Positions 1-12,896 of a DNA stretch of 64,000 bases are shown piece by piece; position 1 is the stretch's first letter; each line of letters begins with the position of its first letter. A model generated the notes under the pieces. The model saw only the letters and a program-made list of their open reading frames with translations. It ran no database searches and was not told the DNA's origin. The DNA is from Acanthosepion esculentum (Eukaryota; Mollusca; Cephalopoda; Sepiida; Sepiidae): assembly GCA_964036315.1 (NCBI GenBank), contig OZ038488.1, forward strand, positions 62,156,754 to 62,220,753, read 5' to 3'. The position numbers and the translations under genes are program-made.

Positions 1-80
<80 letters not shown>
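1..80. repeat. Compound (AC)n(AT)n(GT)n microsatellite
   Basis: AC, AT and GT dinucleotide runs follow one another without a break. The whole block is nearly self-complementary, with AC pairing to GT around a central AT, so it could extrude as a hairpin. The window edge cuts it, so its true length is unknown. Confidence 0.95.
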
Positions 81-359
81 AGGCGGAGAGAGAGTGAGAG
101 AGTGGGGGAGAGCAGTCTAGATGAAATGCCTAAATATTGATTCTTATCTAGACGGAAGCATTACTGACAAGAGTGCTGGACTCTTTGATTTCACTTGATC
201 ATTGCTGATAGCCAACAGACAGAATTGATGTAAAAACTCAATAAACAGATATAATAACATGTCCAAATTGGGCATATGGCAAACACCTTGAATTTCACTC
301 GACAGGAAATACTTATGAGACGTAAACTCGAAAGCGTCACTGAGAGCTGAAAAAGTAAA

Positions 360-720
360 ATTATATGCGACATTGAAATCTGAATGGACAGGGAAACCAG
401 ATGCAGTCATTCTAAACAAAGGGAATTGTATCCATTCCTGTTGGACACTGTAATATTGAAAGAAAGAAAAAAGAATTTGGCGAAGATATTTGGAGTTTGT
501 TCAAGAATTTAAAGAATTGCCGAAGATGAAAGTGACAGTGGTAGCGATCATAAATGGTTCAATTGGAACAGATCCAAAGAACCTTTCAAAATTACAGAGA
601 GAGCTGAAAATCCCAGAAAGGGTAAGAATCATCCAGAGAAGAACAACTTTAGGGGAATGGATGAAGAATCAGTGTTACTTGATTCCCACTAGTAACTCTC
701 GTTTGGTACTGGTTAGAAGT
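360..720 (+). pseudogene. LINE-E reverse transcriptase C-terminal remnant
   Basis: The clearest block, 490-660, reads MKVTVVAIINGSIGTDPKNL and continues to a RVRIIQRRTTLG stretch. This matches the conserved end of a non-LTR retrotransposon polyprotein, where a hydrophobic VxVIPVVIGAxG-type motif is followed by a TALLG-like motif. Upstream, about 360-485, the frames contain DIEI-MDRET and a Lys/Glu-rich stretch that fit the preceding part of the same domain, with a stop and at least one frame change. It is a 5'-truncated, dead fragment. Family recognition is from memory of the motif. Minus-strand relatives are at 60000-60150 and 62970-63505. Confidence 0.6.
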
Positions 721-1029
721 CACAAGGAGAGTAATAATTGTATGCATTAAAAATTCTCGGAACAGCGAGAGCGAGATTTGAAGGACATGCTGTCATTCGA
801 TATCCAAATATGGCTGCCACTGGTTTAAAGACAAATAATAGCCACTTGGGATTTTGGAATTCAAAAGAACATCATCACTTCCGGCGTCCATATCCAGATA
901 CGCCTTGTTCTTTTATATTACTGACGCCGTGTAAAGTGGGGGATCACTCTGCTGAATATAAATTCCAGCTGATATCGTTGAATTCCCTTCTGTAAAAATA
1001 CCCTTTATCAATTTTAATTCACCTCTTTT
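721..1029. other. Unassigned sequence
   Basis: An 85-codon open frame (738-995, +) runs through here but has no motif I recognise, and it directly follows the LINE-E fragment. I see no repeat structure. Confidence 0.3.
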
Positions 1030-1235
1030 CTCCCAGTTAGGGTTTTAAATAGCAGAGCATGCTGGGAATTCTGAATTCACAACCGACTTACTACGGAAAC
1101 CACATCAGTATTACTCGCCCTCTTTCCACTGAGTCAGAGTCTGTACTATCTCGCACAGGGATTGAACTCACAATTACTCTGCCAGCAAGTTCATAAATCC
1201 ATGCTTTAATCCACGAAACTATTCTCCCTCCATCC
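1030..1235 (-). mobile_element. tRNA-derived SINE remnant
   Basis: On the minus strand a B-box-like GTTCAATCCC lies at about 1158-1168, with an A-box-like segment (CTGGCAGAGTAATTG) just before it. The spacing suits a tRNA-derived Pol III promoter. The body (minus strand, leftwards) has no clear similarity to the other SINEs here. It is diverged and inactive as far as can be judged. Confidence 0.4.
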
Positions 1236-1734
1236 TGCTAAATGGCTGACAAATCGTGGATCATGAACGTAATAGTTGTACCGATCAGTTTTGGAGTATT
1301 CGGAATAGAGTTACTGACTTTTGCTCAAAGACTGGATAAACAGGTAATCCAAATGAAACACCTGATTATTAATTTTAAGTACTTTTCAGTATTTTCGGGT
1401 TTCTGAGATATCTTGTTATTTTTCGGACTCTGTCCCGGGAAACCCCAGTATAAGACTGAAACACACTCTAAAAATTCGATAAAACTCTACCCCTTGCTTG
1501 AGAGTTGAAAAAGAAAATGGTGAATTATATACCTGACAGTTTCATCATTGGCGGTCATTGAGGACTTTCACGTTAGCAATAGTGGCTTTGTATTCGAAGG
1601 ATGTGTTAAGACATTATTCCTAAAATCAAGAATACTACGATGTTTTCTGCAGTCAGGAGGATTGCTATCACTTTAATAAATTACATCAGTTTCTACTTGT
1701 GTAAAAAACAATATGACGATTTTCTAATTGTAGC

Positions 1735-1835
1735 ATAGATGTGGAACAAGGCGGAAGGCATGGTGCACTCACTGCTCAGTCGCAATTATTCTAACAAGAC
1801 AAGCTTGATAACCATTACACCACATTGTGGTGCCC
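1735..1835 (-). mobile_element. tRNA-like SINE head
   Basis: The minus strand carries TGGTGTAATGGTTATCA at 1822-1806, a very good Pol III A box of the tRNA-Val/Glu kind. No convincing B box or cloverleaf follows, so this is probably a decayed SINE head, not a tRNA gene. Confidence 0.4.
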
Positions 1836-1839
1836 CTTG

Positions 1840-2270
1840 TGTAACTGTTCAAATTATAAATAGCTGGTATTAAAAAAATTATAGAAAAATGGGCGCACTC
1901 ATGTAAAGATTTTTGCAACTTATATGGAAAAGATACAACTAGCAATACAACTGACACCATATCCCGATGATTAACTTGCGTTTGTTTGATCTCAGTGTGT
2001 GTCTATACATATTGATATTAATGAAAATAATAGTTTAATGTTTACTTCTATGTGCCAAATACTTCTTAGAAATATGTATAAATCCTAGAACGTTAATTCT
2101 AAAAATGTTTTCAGTTTAATGAAGTAATTATAAAAAAAAAATGAATCTCAAAGAAAATAAGATTTATTTTGGATTAGAACTTGAATAATTTTATTTACCA
2201 TGTAAGATGTTTCAATAAGCCTAGTGAAAAAATTGCAGTTAAATGTCGCCTCTTCACGTAGCTCATTATA
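1840..2270. other. Unassigned AT-rich sequence
   Basis: No coding, repeat or RNA signal recognised. Confidence 0.3.
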
Positions 2271-2570
2271 ATGCACAATGCTGCTATATCTGGGCTTGAG
2301 CAGTTCAGCCCTTACCTTCTAGCGGTGATGATTGCATGGTCTCAGCGATTACTTAAAAACATTGCCAGAACTTTAGTAAACATCTATGCAAACGATAACA
2401 CTGTTTATGGAAGGACATCCAAAATCCATGATGATCGGAGCCTTGCACTTGATCTACACCGATGACTCTAACGGTGCAATGGGAAGATAATCAGCTTCTT
2501 ACTTTCAGTACCTCGAAAAAAGTTAATCTCACTTCACTGTCACCGCTTAGACACTCAACGAGGCTTTATA
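2271..2570 (+). pseudogene. LINE-A reverse transcriptase palm fragment
   Basis: The frame contains SPYLLAVMIAW, then VNIYANDNTVYGRTSKIHDD, the region around the RT active-site box; the expected YADD reads YAND, a loss of one catalytic aspartate. A one-base frame change near 2463 is needed to continue into LTVQWEDNQLLTFSTSK, the conserved follow-on of jockey/CR1-like LINEs. The fragment is truncated at both ends and dead. It belongs to the same family as the C-terminal pieces at 15795-16395, 22480-23160 and 45270-45830. Confidence 0.65.
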
Positions 2571-2675
2571 CATTGAACGTCTATTGAGTCTCAAGTTTGC
2601 TACCAGAACTCAAGTGGAACTTTTTAATTCACAATCAACTTTTGATCTTCTGATCTTCAAAATGCAATAACAATC

Positions 2676-2680
<5 letters not shown>

Positions 2681-2753
<73 letters not shown>
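2681..2753. repeat. (TA)n microsatellite
   Basis: Uninterrupted TA run of about 36 units between LINE-A debris and the fold-back at 2831-2986. Confidence 0.97.
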
Positions 2754-2755
<2 letters not shown>

Positions 2756-2830
2756 GATGCAATGAGAAGGAAAATAATATATAAATTCTAACGTTCACAG
2801 CATTAATCCAAAAGAGGGCTTGATACTGAT

Positions 2831-2986
2831 AGTAGACAGTTTATTCACTACAAAGATGCAACTTCGTTTCGGTGCATTTCAATTTCGCCTCGACTGGTGG
2901 GAACCAAAGTTCTCACCAGTCGAGGTGCAATTGAAATGCACCAAAACGAAGTTGCATCTTGTAGTGAGCATACTGTTTTTGTCTAT
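2831..2986. mobile_element. Fold-back element (about 73-bp arms)
   Basis: The sequence reads outward symmetrically from about 2909. The left arm (2832-2904) includes GATGCAACTTCGTTTCGGTG and the right arm (2913-2986) its near-perfect reverse complement, with an 8-bp centre. No ORF is present. It is flanked by (TA)n at 2681-2753 and 3001-3056. One arm holds a degenerate hammerhead-like module (hairpin GGTGCA/TGCACC next to AAAACG; the relative in the other arm reads CGAAACG), but the expected CUGANGA reads CAGUCGA. Confidence 0.8.
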
Positions 2987-2997
2987 ATGAAAAAAAG

Positions 2998-3000
<3 letters not shown>

Positions 3001-3056
<56 letters not shown>
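3001..3056. repeat. (TA)n microsatellite
   Basis: Uninterrupted TA run between two different fold-back elements. Confidence 0.97.
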
Positions 3057-3059
<3 letters not shown>

Positions 3060-3273
3060 TAAAATGAGGATTGGAAAAAAGGCACCTAATATTTAATATA
3101 GTGTTATTTATTTATAATATATGAATTTTTGCAGAGAATAATTAAAACTTTGTTATTTACAATTGTAAGTAAAAAAAAGTTTTAATTCTTCTCTGTAAAA
3201 ATTCATATATTATAAATAAATAACACTATAATAAATATTATCTACCTTTTTCAATCCTCATTTCAATCTATAC
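3057..3273. mobile_element. Fold-back MITE (about 93-bp arms)
   Basis: Both arms carry ATGAGGATTG...AATATAGTGTTATTTATTTA...AGAATTAAAACT in opposite orientation, roughly 90 percent identical, around a centre of about 30 bp. It abuts the (TA)n at 3056. No coding capacity. Superfamily not assignable from the ends. Confidence 0.8.
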
Positions 3274-3318
3274 AAGATGTTTTTGTAGAGAATCCTCTAA
3301 CAAAATATTTTTTACCTA

Positions 3319-3319
3319 A

Positions 3320-3367
<48 letters not shown>
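3319..3367. repeat. (CA)n(TA)n microsatellite
   Basis: CA run passing into a TA run, ending directly at a LINE-A fragment. Confidence 0.95.
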
Positions 3368-3370
<3 letters not shown>

Positions 3371-3480
3371 CTGTTGCTTATCTCCAGCCCTTACAGCCGC
3401 TATAGCTCACATGAATCATTCTTTCATATAGGTCACTTTATAACCGCTCGTATTGAGTGTAAGCTTGTTCTTAAAGAGTA
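3366..3480 (+). pseudogene. LINE-A fragment, region between endonuclease and RT
   Basis: A diverged paralogue of 3717-3850. Both start AATC immediately after a (TA)n run and share CCGCTATAGC(T/G)CACAT and a GAGTGTAAGC(T/A)TGT(T/C)CTTAAAGAG block. Several stops and deletions are present. Confidence 0.5.
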
Positions 3481-3489
3481 ATATCAATC

Positions 3490-3620
3490 GTTGTCTTCTG
3501 TCTTCATAATTACACTTCTTTTATATTTCTCTCGCCTTAATCATTTTTCTCATATTCTCTAACCCTCCGTAACATCTTGCATCTTAGTGGTTTTATTGCC
3601 TTGCTTGGGGCGAAATGATT
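3490..3620 (+). mobile_element. LINE-A 3' end
   Basis: The last bases, TTGCCTTGCTTGGGGCGAAATG, match in sense orientation the 3' end of the minus-strand LINE-A at 15795-15825. In both copies the element terminates directly at a dinucleotide microsatellite, as if the repeat were its tail or target. Confidence 0.5.
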
Positions 3621-3652
<32 letters not shown>

Positions 3653-3653
3653 G

Positions 3654-3715
<62 letters not shown>
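3621..3715. repeat. (CA)n(TA)n microsatellite
   Basis: CA run passing into a long TA run with a short ATGTATGTA interruption. It separates two LINE-A pieces. Confidence 0.95.
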
Positions 3716-3716
<1 letters not shown>

Positions 3717-3717
<1 letters not shown>

Positions 3718-3990
3718 CAGGTGCTTCTCGAGATCCCGTTCACCCGCTATAGCGCACATCAATAACTCTTTCAGTCTATACAAAAGCGACATGCCTGATA
3801 GACGGCTCTTTGTAACCAATGTTTATGAGTGTAAGCATGTCCTTAAAGAGGCAAAGCCACTATTCGCTGATAGAATCAGACACTGTATAGTCTTTCACAA
3901 TTTTGGTTCGGGAGATAACTGGCAGCTCTGTAAGTGCCAAATGATTAAAAAAGAAACGATGCTGGGAATATGGTCGGCTCATTATATCGT
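3717..3990 (+). pseudogene. LINE-A fragment, endonuclease-RT linker
   Basis: In frame, AIAHINNSFSLYKSDMPDRR is followed by ECKHVLKEAKPLFADRIRH and then IVFHNFGSGDNWQLC. This order (Lys/Ala-rich helix, then a short W-containing motif) is typical of the stretch between endonuclease and RT in jockey/CR1-like LINEs. An open frame enters from the TA repeat and stops at 4006, so it is only a fragment. Confidence 0.6.
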
Positions 3991-4097
3991 TCCACGAAAT
4001 ACATAACTTTTTCTGTCACAAAAGAATCAGATTATGCCATAGATAGATATTGCTGGCATAGTTAGGCTGAAAACCGTCGCTCGTCAGCAGTAATTTA

Positions 4098-4422
4098 GTA
4101 CGAAACAATTTATTTCTTGGATAAGACTTAATTTCGACAATGCAACCTCTTTCCAAGAGGCGCAGCTTTTCAAATCTGTCGCAGATTTATCGTCATTTCA
4201 ATTTTGAGACGAGCTCAATCCTTTAGTTCCACAAATTCAGACTTTACAACTAGAATTAGTACAAAACAATTTAAACAATTTATTTATCGGGTAAGACTTA
4301 TTTTTGACAATACAACCTCTTTCCTAAAGACGCAGATTTTCAAATCTGTCACAGATTTATCGCTATTTCAATTTTCAGTTCCATCCTTTGGTTCCACAAA
4401 TTCAAACCTTTACAACTAGGAC
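4098..4422. repeat. Tandem duplication of about 165 bp
   Basis: Two adjacent copies share GACAATACAACCTCTTTCC-type sequence, then CAAATCTGTC(G/A)CAGATTTATCG and CCTTTGGTTCCACAAATTCA, about 85 percent identical. Not linked to any recognised element. Confidence 0.8.
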
Positions 4423-5450
4423 AGGCTATGTCACCTCAAAGAAGTGGAATCATCCTCCCTCCGTATCCAAAATGTAAGAAGAAACTGCCACTCAGCTTTT
4501 CCCCAAGAACATGTAAAACAAACCCCCATTTGCGTGCTGCCCTGAACATTTAACCTTGACGTCTTCAAATTAATCATCCGTCTCCATTTTTCCTCGCTAT
4601 CTTCTTTTCATCTCTTCCAGGCATATCACATACCTCAATAATCATTACCAATTCGACTGTAACCTTTAGTAGGTCTCCAGCTTTTATCGGATGAAATTTG
4701 GTATTAAAATATTTTAAACTTACAAAAAAACGACTAACATCGACAATTCTTTTTTCTTATTATTTTCATAATGATATTAAATGTGATCAAAAGCGATAGA
4801 TCTCAAAGGCATGAGCAATAATTAACTTTATTGAATCAAGTCATGTCTTCCCTTGTACAGAGACAAGAAATTTTAATTAAAATTAAAAATGACTTTTGTC
4901 TGTTTTTCAAAGAAGTATTAATGAAGACTGATGCCTAAATAAACATTTCAAACAAGATAAAGGTATGCACTCGTGTTATCTTTATTTTAACGACTTAGCT
5001 TTCTGATGCTTGGTTGGCATTTTCGCATTTATTTCCCCTGACGCTTGTTTAGTTGAAAACTGTAATATCGATTCCGGTGAAGTCATTTCCTTTGGAGTTA
5101 TCAGAGCCATCTCCGCAGCGTATGAACTTCAATAAGGCATAGGAGAAGAAGCATGGTTGTTCGTATGCGGTGAATTGTAAGTACGCATGCGTAAACTCAA
5201 AATGATGACATCTTCAATTTTTAAATCATTTACTCACCTGAAAAGAAAAAGAAAAAGAAAAAAAGAATTAGTACGAAGACAGAAAGAAATAATAAGAAAC
5301 TATAGTCTTAAAACTTCAAAACCAACAACATTTTAATTTAAAAAAGATCAAAATAAGAAGGTTCTCAGGAGCTTTTCATCGTTGGTCCAAAAGAGGAAAT
5401 TAAATCGAATAATTGACGAAACAAAAAATCTAATGATTACTCATATAGCT
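4423..5450. other. Unassigned sequence
   Basis: Nothing recognised apart from a short A/G-rich patch at 5238-5265. Confidence 0.3.
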
Positions 5451-5456
5451 CTAAAG

Positions 5457-5609
5457 CAGGGGTCGCCAAAATTTTGGAGAGATTGTGCAAGGACGTTATG
5501 CAGTGTCTCTGAGGAGGGCAATGATATAAAATAAATTTTCTCGACCTCAGACCGCTTTGACCAGAAGGTTGTCTTCGTGTTGAGGTTTAAAGAAAAAACA
5601 ACAAAGTTA
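5457..5609 (+). mobile_element. hAT terminal fragment
   Basis: It begins with CAGGGGTCGCC, close to the CAGGGGTCGGCAAC end typical of many hAT elements. It aligns with the left 150 bp of the hAT element at 47769, sharing CTCAGAC(C/T)GCTTTG and TTTAAAGAAAAA. The rest of the element is missing. Confidence 0.6.
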
Positions 5610-5645
5610 ATCTGTTTATATTTCTGAGATGAGGTATTATGTACA
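5610..5645 (-). mobile_element. End fragment of the 48.6/49.3-kb fold-back family
   Basis: TATTTCTGAGATGAGGTATT is the reverse complement of the right end of the fold-backs at 48585-48768 and 49240-49427. It directly follows the hAT fragment. Confidence 0.55.
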
Positions 5646-5689
5646 CTATTTAATACATTTTCTTTATCATCACGTTATCTACTTATTCA

Positions 5690-5770
5690 AAATGGAATCG
5701 CCTGTATTTTCTCTCTGGTGATCTGTGTTCAAATTCCAGTGTCGGCAGCAACACTTTATTACTATATTAA
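5690..5770 (+). mobile_element. SINE-4 fragment
   Basis: About 80 bp shared with 47505-47586, including a TGGTGATCTGTGTTCAAATTCC segment whose GTTCAAATTCC is a good B box. The A-box half is not evident. Confidence 0.45.
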
Positions 5771-6250
5771 GATCTTATTAATTTCTGTTCTTTCCTTATT
5801 ATCTCTTCTTAATAATGTTTTTTTTTTTTCAGTTTCTCTTATTCTTTCACACTCAGTAACTAGTTGCATACTTAATGGGTTGAGCTGGGATAAAATGTTT
5901 TTAAAAAATCCTTATGCCATGTGATTTCTTTATTGGAAATTTCTATAAAATATCCTAAGCTGGAGTGTTTAATAGTCAGTATTATATGAAAAATTCGGAT
6001 AAGATAAGGAATATTGTTTTTTTTATTTAAATTTTATTTTAAGAACTCATATCGTATGAGTATATTTTGCTTTAGTTTCCGTAAGTCTATCAATTTACAA
6101 TGAATTTACACAGCAACTAGAAATCCAATTTTATAAAATTGATTTAAATCATTATAATCGTTTGCTGGAGGGCTTTTTAAAAAAGAGAAGTCGACCGTAG
6201 TCGAGATCATCGTATCAATGAAAACGATCCTTTCCTTAGCTGCATATTAT
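5771..6250. other. Unassigned sequence
   Basis: No recognisable element. Confidence 0.3.
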
Positions 6251-6254
6251 TTGT

Positions 6255-6425
6255 TTTTTACCCATAGCTTTGGAGGGGCAGAGGAGATGGGTCCATTCCT
6301 TTCCGAAGAATATTAGCACGCAAGTGAATATGATGAACTAAACTGGAATTCGAACTCGGCTTTCCGTAATCCGAGCAACAATACATTACTCTACCGTTCC
6401 TTAACCAACATTGCTATTAAGTAAT
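6255..6425 (-). mobile_element. SINE-1 copy
   Basis: The minus strand has a SINE-1 head with GTTCGAATTCC B box, then the body landmarks TTCACTTGCGTGCTAATA and a CCATAGCT end. The head is diverged (GTAGAGTAATGTATTGTTG in the A-box region). tRNA-derived. Confidence 0.65.
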
Positions 6426-7200
6426 CCATTTCTCCGCCGAGGGCTTAAATTACATTAATATTAAGGATAAATTAAGAAAAAAGATTATTTCTAGTTGTTC
6501 TAGAATTCCACCACCATACGATATAGATAGATCTTTCCAGATATAATTGTGTGAAAAATATATGAAAAATATATCGTGTGAATTTCAGTTGAAAATATGT
6601 ATCTTATTAAATATATAGAAAATTACCTATTTTAGCGGTTCCCGATTGTATAATGCAAGATGCCCCACAAAAAAACAGGACATTTTAGATTTACTATATG
6701 ATAAAAAAATAGCTAACATAAAAAATTAACTATATATATATTACTATACGAAGGAACTAAAAAATTAACTAGCATATAAATTTTTCAACCATTTCTTGTT
6801 TCAGGATGCCACAGTTATCAAATATTCAACGCGAGGTGATTGTTCTCCTTAAGAAATGAATCCAAATTGGAGAGTGAAAAAAATGACAAAAAATTTTGCC
6901 ATAGTTTGAACACTACATCTAACATTAGTGTTTTTATTCTGTTTTAAGCTACTAAATTTTTATCCTTTGCTTTTGTTTCAATTAACTGTAAGAAAAATTC
7001 CAATAATTAAGTAAACTGTACCAAATTTCCTGTTTTTTTTTTTGTTGTTGTTGTGGGGTACCCTGTGGAATCACTTATTTGAGAAACAAGTTTTCTTTTA
7101 TAAAGCCATATATACTTTTAATTCTTAATGATTAAATAATCTAAAGGAGATTTCTGCGACAACAAATTATCCGTATAAATTCCCCAATCGCATTGTTAAA
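6426..7200. other. Unassigned AT-rich sequence
   Basis: Nothing recognised between the SINE and the mariner element. Confidence 0.3.
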
Positions 7201-7202
7201 TA

Positions 7203-8062
7203 CAGAGTGCGATGTGTAAATTGTCGCTATATTACATTTTAATTTCGCGCATGCATGTTGTTTGTTTTGAATTTTGTCAACTGCACGGTATACTAGGGTT
7301 AGCTGGGCACCGTCTGTGAGGGAAAAAAGAGAACCATGACGTAATTAACTCCTCCATAAATTTGGAAACTGTATGCTGTATTGCTTGGCATTCGCGCCGG
7401 AAGATCCAATACGAACATTTCAGAGTGTTTGGGTGTCAATCTGACGACAGTGCAGAGGATTCGAAAAGAGTTGGATGAGTCTAATGGTGATTACGAAGGT
7501 TCTTGAACTGCTCACTAGTGGTAACGACGTTATGCCTCCGTTCTTCTTCCTTAGATCCAACACGGAGGCCCTCATCAAGTGCCTACATCTAAACGCCTAC
7601 TGCTACCCTGGGTCAAGACCTGATGTCTGGCAACATGACTCTGCGACATGCCACACAAACAGGCGCACCCAGTCATAGCTGTCAGACAATTTCTCTGACC
7701 ACATCACCGCTTACATCTGGCCACCTAACTCCCCAGACTGCCACTCGCTTGATTATTATGTGTTGGGTGCAGCTGATCGAGGGACCAATAAAATTACTTG
7801 CAAGAGCAAAATGAACCGTAAGCAAGAGATTATGGTAGCATTCACCAACTGAAACAAGAGGACTGTCCAAAAAAGTTGCAGAAGATTCCAAAGTCGCCTG
7901 GAGGCCAACGTTGAAGCCAGTGGCGATTTTATTGAATAAATTTACTCTTTACTATTTCAAAATATTTTTTTGCAAATTTCGTAAATATATCTGTTAAAAT
8001 GAGTTGTCAGTGCTATTTCGATTTTTGCGTAATTTAGACGACAATTTATCCATCGCACCCTT
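7203..8062 (+). mobile_element. Internally deleted DD37D mariner element, copy 1
   Basis: The ends form an inverted repeat (AGAGTGCGATG at 7204 and CATCGCACCCTT at 8062) and are flanked by TA on both sides (7201-7202 and 8063-8064), as expected for mariner target duplication. The transposase remnant includes WQHDSATCHT at about 7629 and WPPNSPDCHSLDYY at about 7719; 37 codons separate the QHD and SLD aspartates, the DD37D spacing of the maT-like mariner group. A TAG stop lies between them. At about 860 bp it lacks several hundred bases: the sequence jumps after GATTACGAAGGT (7500) to the region just before the second aspartate, so the first catalytic aspartate is gone. Non-autonomous. Copy 2 is at 18971. 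Confidence 0.85.
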
Positions 8063-8224
8063 TATTTAAGCTTAACAGCATTAACCAAATATTCCAATAA
8101 CAATCATAAATATGAATTCTGGTCGTTATTTAATGGAGTAAAGGAGTATAAATGAAAATATGTTCGAACTGATTTACACTGTTCCCACTTCACTGAAACA
8201 GACGCCAAACATTTCTATCCGCCC

Positions 8225-8770
8225 TTCGTTCTTTCTATCTTTCATTTTCTCAGTGCAACCAATTAGCGTTTCTGATATGACTCTTCCGTCTTGATACGCG
8301 AACAAAACGGAATAGTCCATTATATATGAGTATTGTTAGGAGACGTTAAGCAATTATTTCTTTCTGTCATTATTTCTTTCTTTCATTTCCTCATTGAAAC
8401 CAAGTAGCGCCTCTGATATATCTATTCCATTTTTCCACACGATCAAAACGAAATTGTCAGGATAATTAAATAACACCTATCTTTCTTTGATTTTTTCTTT
8501 CTTTCTTTCTTTCTGTCTTTCTTTCTTTCTTTCTGTCAATTCCTCATTGAAACCAAGTAGCGCCTCTGATATATCTATTCCGTTTTTCCACACGATCAAA
8601 ACGAAATAGTCCATTATTTATCAGGTATTGTCAGGAGAATTAAATAAGGTCTTTCTTTCTTTCTTTCTTTCTTTCTTTTCCTCATTGAAACCAAGTAGCG
8701 TCTCTGATATGTCTTTTCTGTCTTTCCATGCGATCAAAAAGGAATAGTCCATTATTTATCAGGTAATGTA
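8225..8770. repeat. Minisatellite with embedded (CTTT)n
   Basis: Four head-to-tail units of about 130-160 bp share CCTCATTGAAACCAAGTAGCG, CTCTGATAT and CACACGATCAAAACGAAAT; unit 1 is the most diverged. Each unit junction holds a CTTT/TTTC run of different length, so unit length varies with the microsatellite. Confidence 0.85.
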
Positions 8771-9282
8771 CGTACTAACAAGCAGAATTAGATTTTTATA
8801 GTCTGCATTGACTTCGTTTCATTTAGTAAGTTTTCTTTGTGCATAAACCCACTGTTAAAATACGCATGCATTTCTGAAATAAATAAAAAAAAATGAAAAT
8901 CGCAAACAATTATCGACCGTCTTATTTCTGGATGTTCAGACACGCATCGCTAACAATAGTTACCTTGGTCGTGTCTAAATGTGAATGCTGGAAATCAAGC
9001 AAAAAGAAAATGGTTGAAAAAGTAACAAATCAGGATATTAAATAATTTCTCACTGCGAACAAAAGGTCCTGGAGCAGGAAATGGGGGAGTGGATATTACA
9101 TACCCTGTTCTGTTTTTTTTTTGTTTTTTTAAGAAATTCTCAAAATAAGTTAGTAAGTAAAAATTAAAAGTCAATATGCAACAAAATACAATGACGTCAG
9201 ATTATTTGAACATTTATAGACAGAGGTTAATGTATAATTTGATTTCTAGAATTAACTAATTCTGAAATGTGTTTGCGCACGA
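8771..9282. other. Unassigned sequence
   Basis: A short stretch near 9050-9115 resembles SINE-3 wording (AACAAAAGGTCCTGGAG). Otherwise nothing recognised. Confidence 0.3.
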
Positions 9283-10929
<1,647 letters not shown>

Positions 10930-11150
10930 ACAAATTGTCGTTGTATCTTAGAAATGATTAAAGATATCATACTGGAATTCTCCTAGGTTTTTATAACAAT
11001 ACTGGACATTACTTTGAGCAATAAGAATGTATTACTCTCGAAGTTTAACAGAAGAATCGTGACGAAATCGATTATAAACGGAAATGAGATGTTCATCATT
11101 AATTGATCATAGTTAAGGATCGGAAGCTCATGAAGGATTCAAATAAAGTT

Positions 11151-11222
<72 letters not shown>

Positions 11223-11856
11223 TTCCAGGGTGATTTTCCAATATTCACCCTCTGTAGCCTTCTAATTTTCTGCCCTAGTGTAACAAGTTGCCTCACAAGT
11301 TTCATATACGATTTCATTTTCAAGTCTTTTTTCACTGCTCTTTGGACTGCCATAGCTGAGCCTCATCTCTCATGTACCAAGTGCCTTATGGATTGAGTTA
11401 TATCTTTTCTAAATGATCTTTTTTATCTAAGTTGAAATGATGATCCCTCTTCCTGTTGTGACCTCCTGATTCACGTTTCCTCTCTGTTTCTCCCTCTTTT
11501 TTAAAACTTATTCACTGTTCTCCTGATGGTTCACGAATGTACTTTGAAGATGGAAGCCAGAGTATGAATGCTGCTACCATTACTGAAAGCCTGAATGATC
11601 TTTTTCCTCTCACCAGTAATCATTTGGGAAGACAGTGGTGCTGACACAAAACAATTTTAACCTGTTCTATTTTTAGCTGAATAACTCAACGGGATTTTCA
11701 GTGATTCTTACGACAAATGGTGGCTAACCGTCTTATCTGAAAACTTGGAGAGAAAAAAAATGATTTAGTTTAGTGGTGTTTTAAATATTAAATATTTTGT
11801 GTGATGGACAATTTTGCTGTTATACGATTTGGACAATTTTGCTGTTACACCCGGTA
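10930..11856 (-). mobile_element. Tc1/mariner element, internally deleted copy
   Basis: This copy is collinear with both ends of the element at 55146-56719. The right end (11817-11856) carries the same terminal repeat, reading TACCGGGTGTAACAGC on the minus strand. The transposase remnant on the minus strand reads KKDLKMKSYMKLVRQLVTLG and stops at GKSPWND, where a (TA)n run of about 66 bp (11152-11220) replaces some 650 bp present in the full copy, including all three catalytic residues. The left terminal repeat is eroded. Confidence 0.8.
11152..11220. repeat. (TA)n microsatellite inside the transposon
   Basis: A TA run of about 33 units sits exactly at the internal deletion of the Tc1/mariner copy. 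Confidence 0.95.
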
Positions 11857-12260
11857 GGAAGTGATTTAAGGGATGCGAGAAGTGTGACACTCATATTCGA
11901 ATTGCGCATTGGGATAGCAAAATATGCCTTCCAAAGTCTAAGCAAAGTAATAAGAAGAAGGAAAATATCTATCTTTAATTGAAAAATTAGAAATATTCCT
12001 GTAATATTGTCATTGAGGTCAGTGTGATTAACACACATTACTGTGAGGGGTTTATTTCTAATTTATTCATTTGACTATACAAAAATATTTTAGAAATAAG
12101 AAATGTTTCTTCTCTACATAAAAAAATATTATGAATGTTTCCTTTTAAAAGCTAAAATATTAGTACGTGTAATGACACGTACGATCTTCCTTAGTGAAAA
12201 TGGCCAATATTTTATAATGTTGAAAACGTAATCTTCAACGAAAGGTCACAAAATTCAAGA
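11857..12260. other. Unassigned sequence
   Basis: Only a short palindrome, GTACGTGT-AATG-ACACGTAC, near 12163-12182. Nothing else recognised. Confidence 0.3.
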
Positions 12261-12267
12261 AACGTTG

Positions 12268-12896
12268 TACATAATAATTGTCATGTATATGGTGAAGACC
12301 AAGATGGCTGTGTACAACGCCTGCGTCATCAACACACAGCTAATATGGCATCGAGGCTTGGACAACGTACGCCAGGCAAGAAAGGCGTCTGAACACCTTT
12401 CATATAAGAAGCAGCAGCCGCATCCTGGGAATAGCGTGACAAGACAAGGTGAACAAAACTGTGATCCTGTCTCGAGCAGGTCTGCCCACCATGTCCACAC
12501 TGCTCAGCCAGTGTAAACTCCATTGATTGGGCCACGCATTCCCAAAGACCTCCTGTATGGAGAGCTGGCCTCTGGAAGGAGACTCGTTGTGCGTCCACAG
12601 ATGCGGTACCACGATGTCGTGAGGCGCGACATAAAAGCTGTGGACATCAACAGAGTGTCCTGGAAGAGCCTGGCAGCCATACGATCCAAATGGAGAGGAA
12701 CCCTGACCAAACACCTCAAGTCGGGGGAGGAGAAGCTGACACAAGTCACCACAGAAAGGCGGGCCCGGAGAAAGCAAAGTGTCAGCTCCAACAGACCAGA
12801 GACAGAAAACACATGCGACCTCTGCAACAGAGATTGTCACTCGCGCACAGGCCTCTACAGTCACAGACGCCGATGCTCCAGCCAAGCAGACAACTA
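12268..12896 (+). pseudogene. LINE-C polyprotein C-terminus with zinc-finger tail
   Basis: From KTKMAVYNACVINT onward the reading matches the thumb and C-terminal part of a non-LTR retrotransposon protein: WTTYARQERRLNTFHIRS, then ILSRAGLPTMSTLLSQC, then RIPKDLLYGELASGRR. It ends with a Cys/His finger, CDLCNRDCHSRTGLYSHRRR, and a natural stop at 12894-12896. The last 124 codons (12523-12894) are open. Upstream, two frame changes are needed and two expected Trp codons are TGA (IA*QDKV and LH*LGH); the stretch between GH and RIPKD is shortened. It is 5'-truncated and dead. GC content and codon use differ from the AT-rich surroundings, suggesting a younger insertion than most others here. Confidence 0.75.
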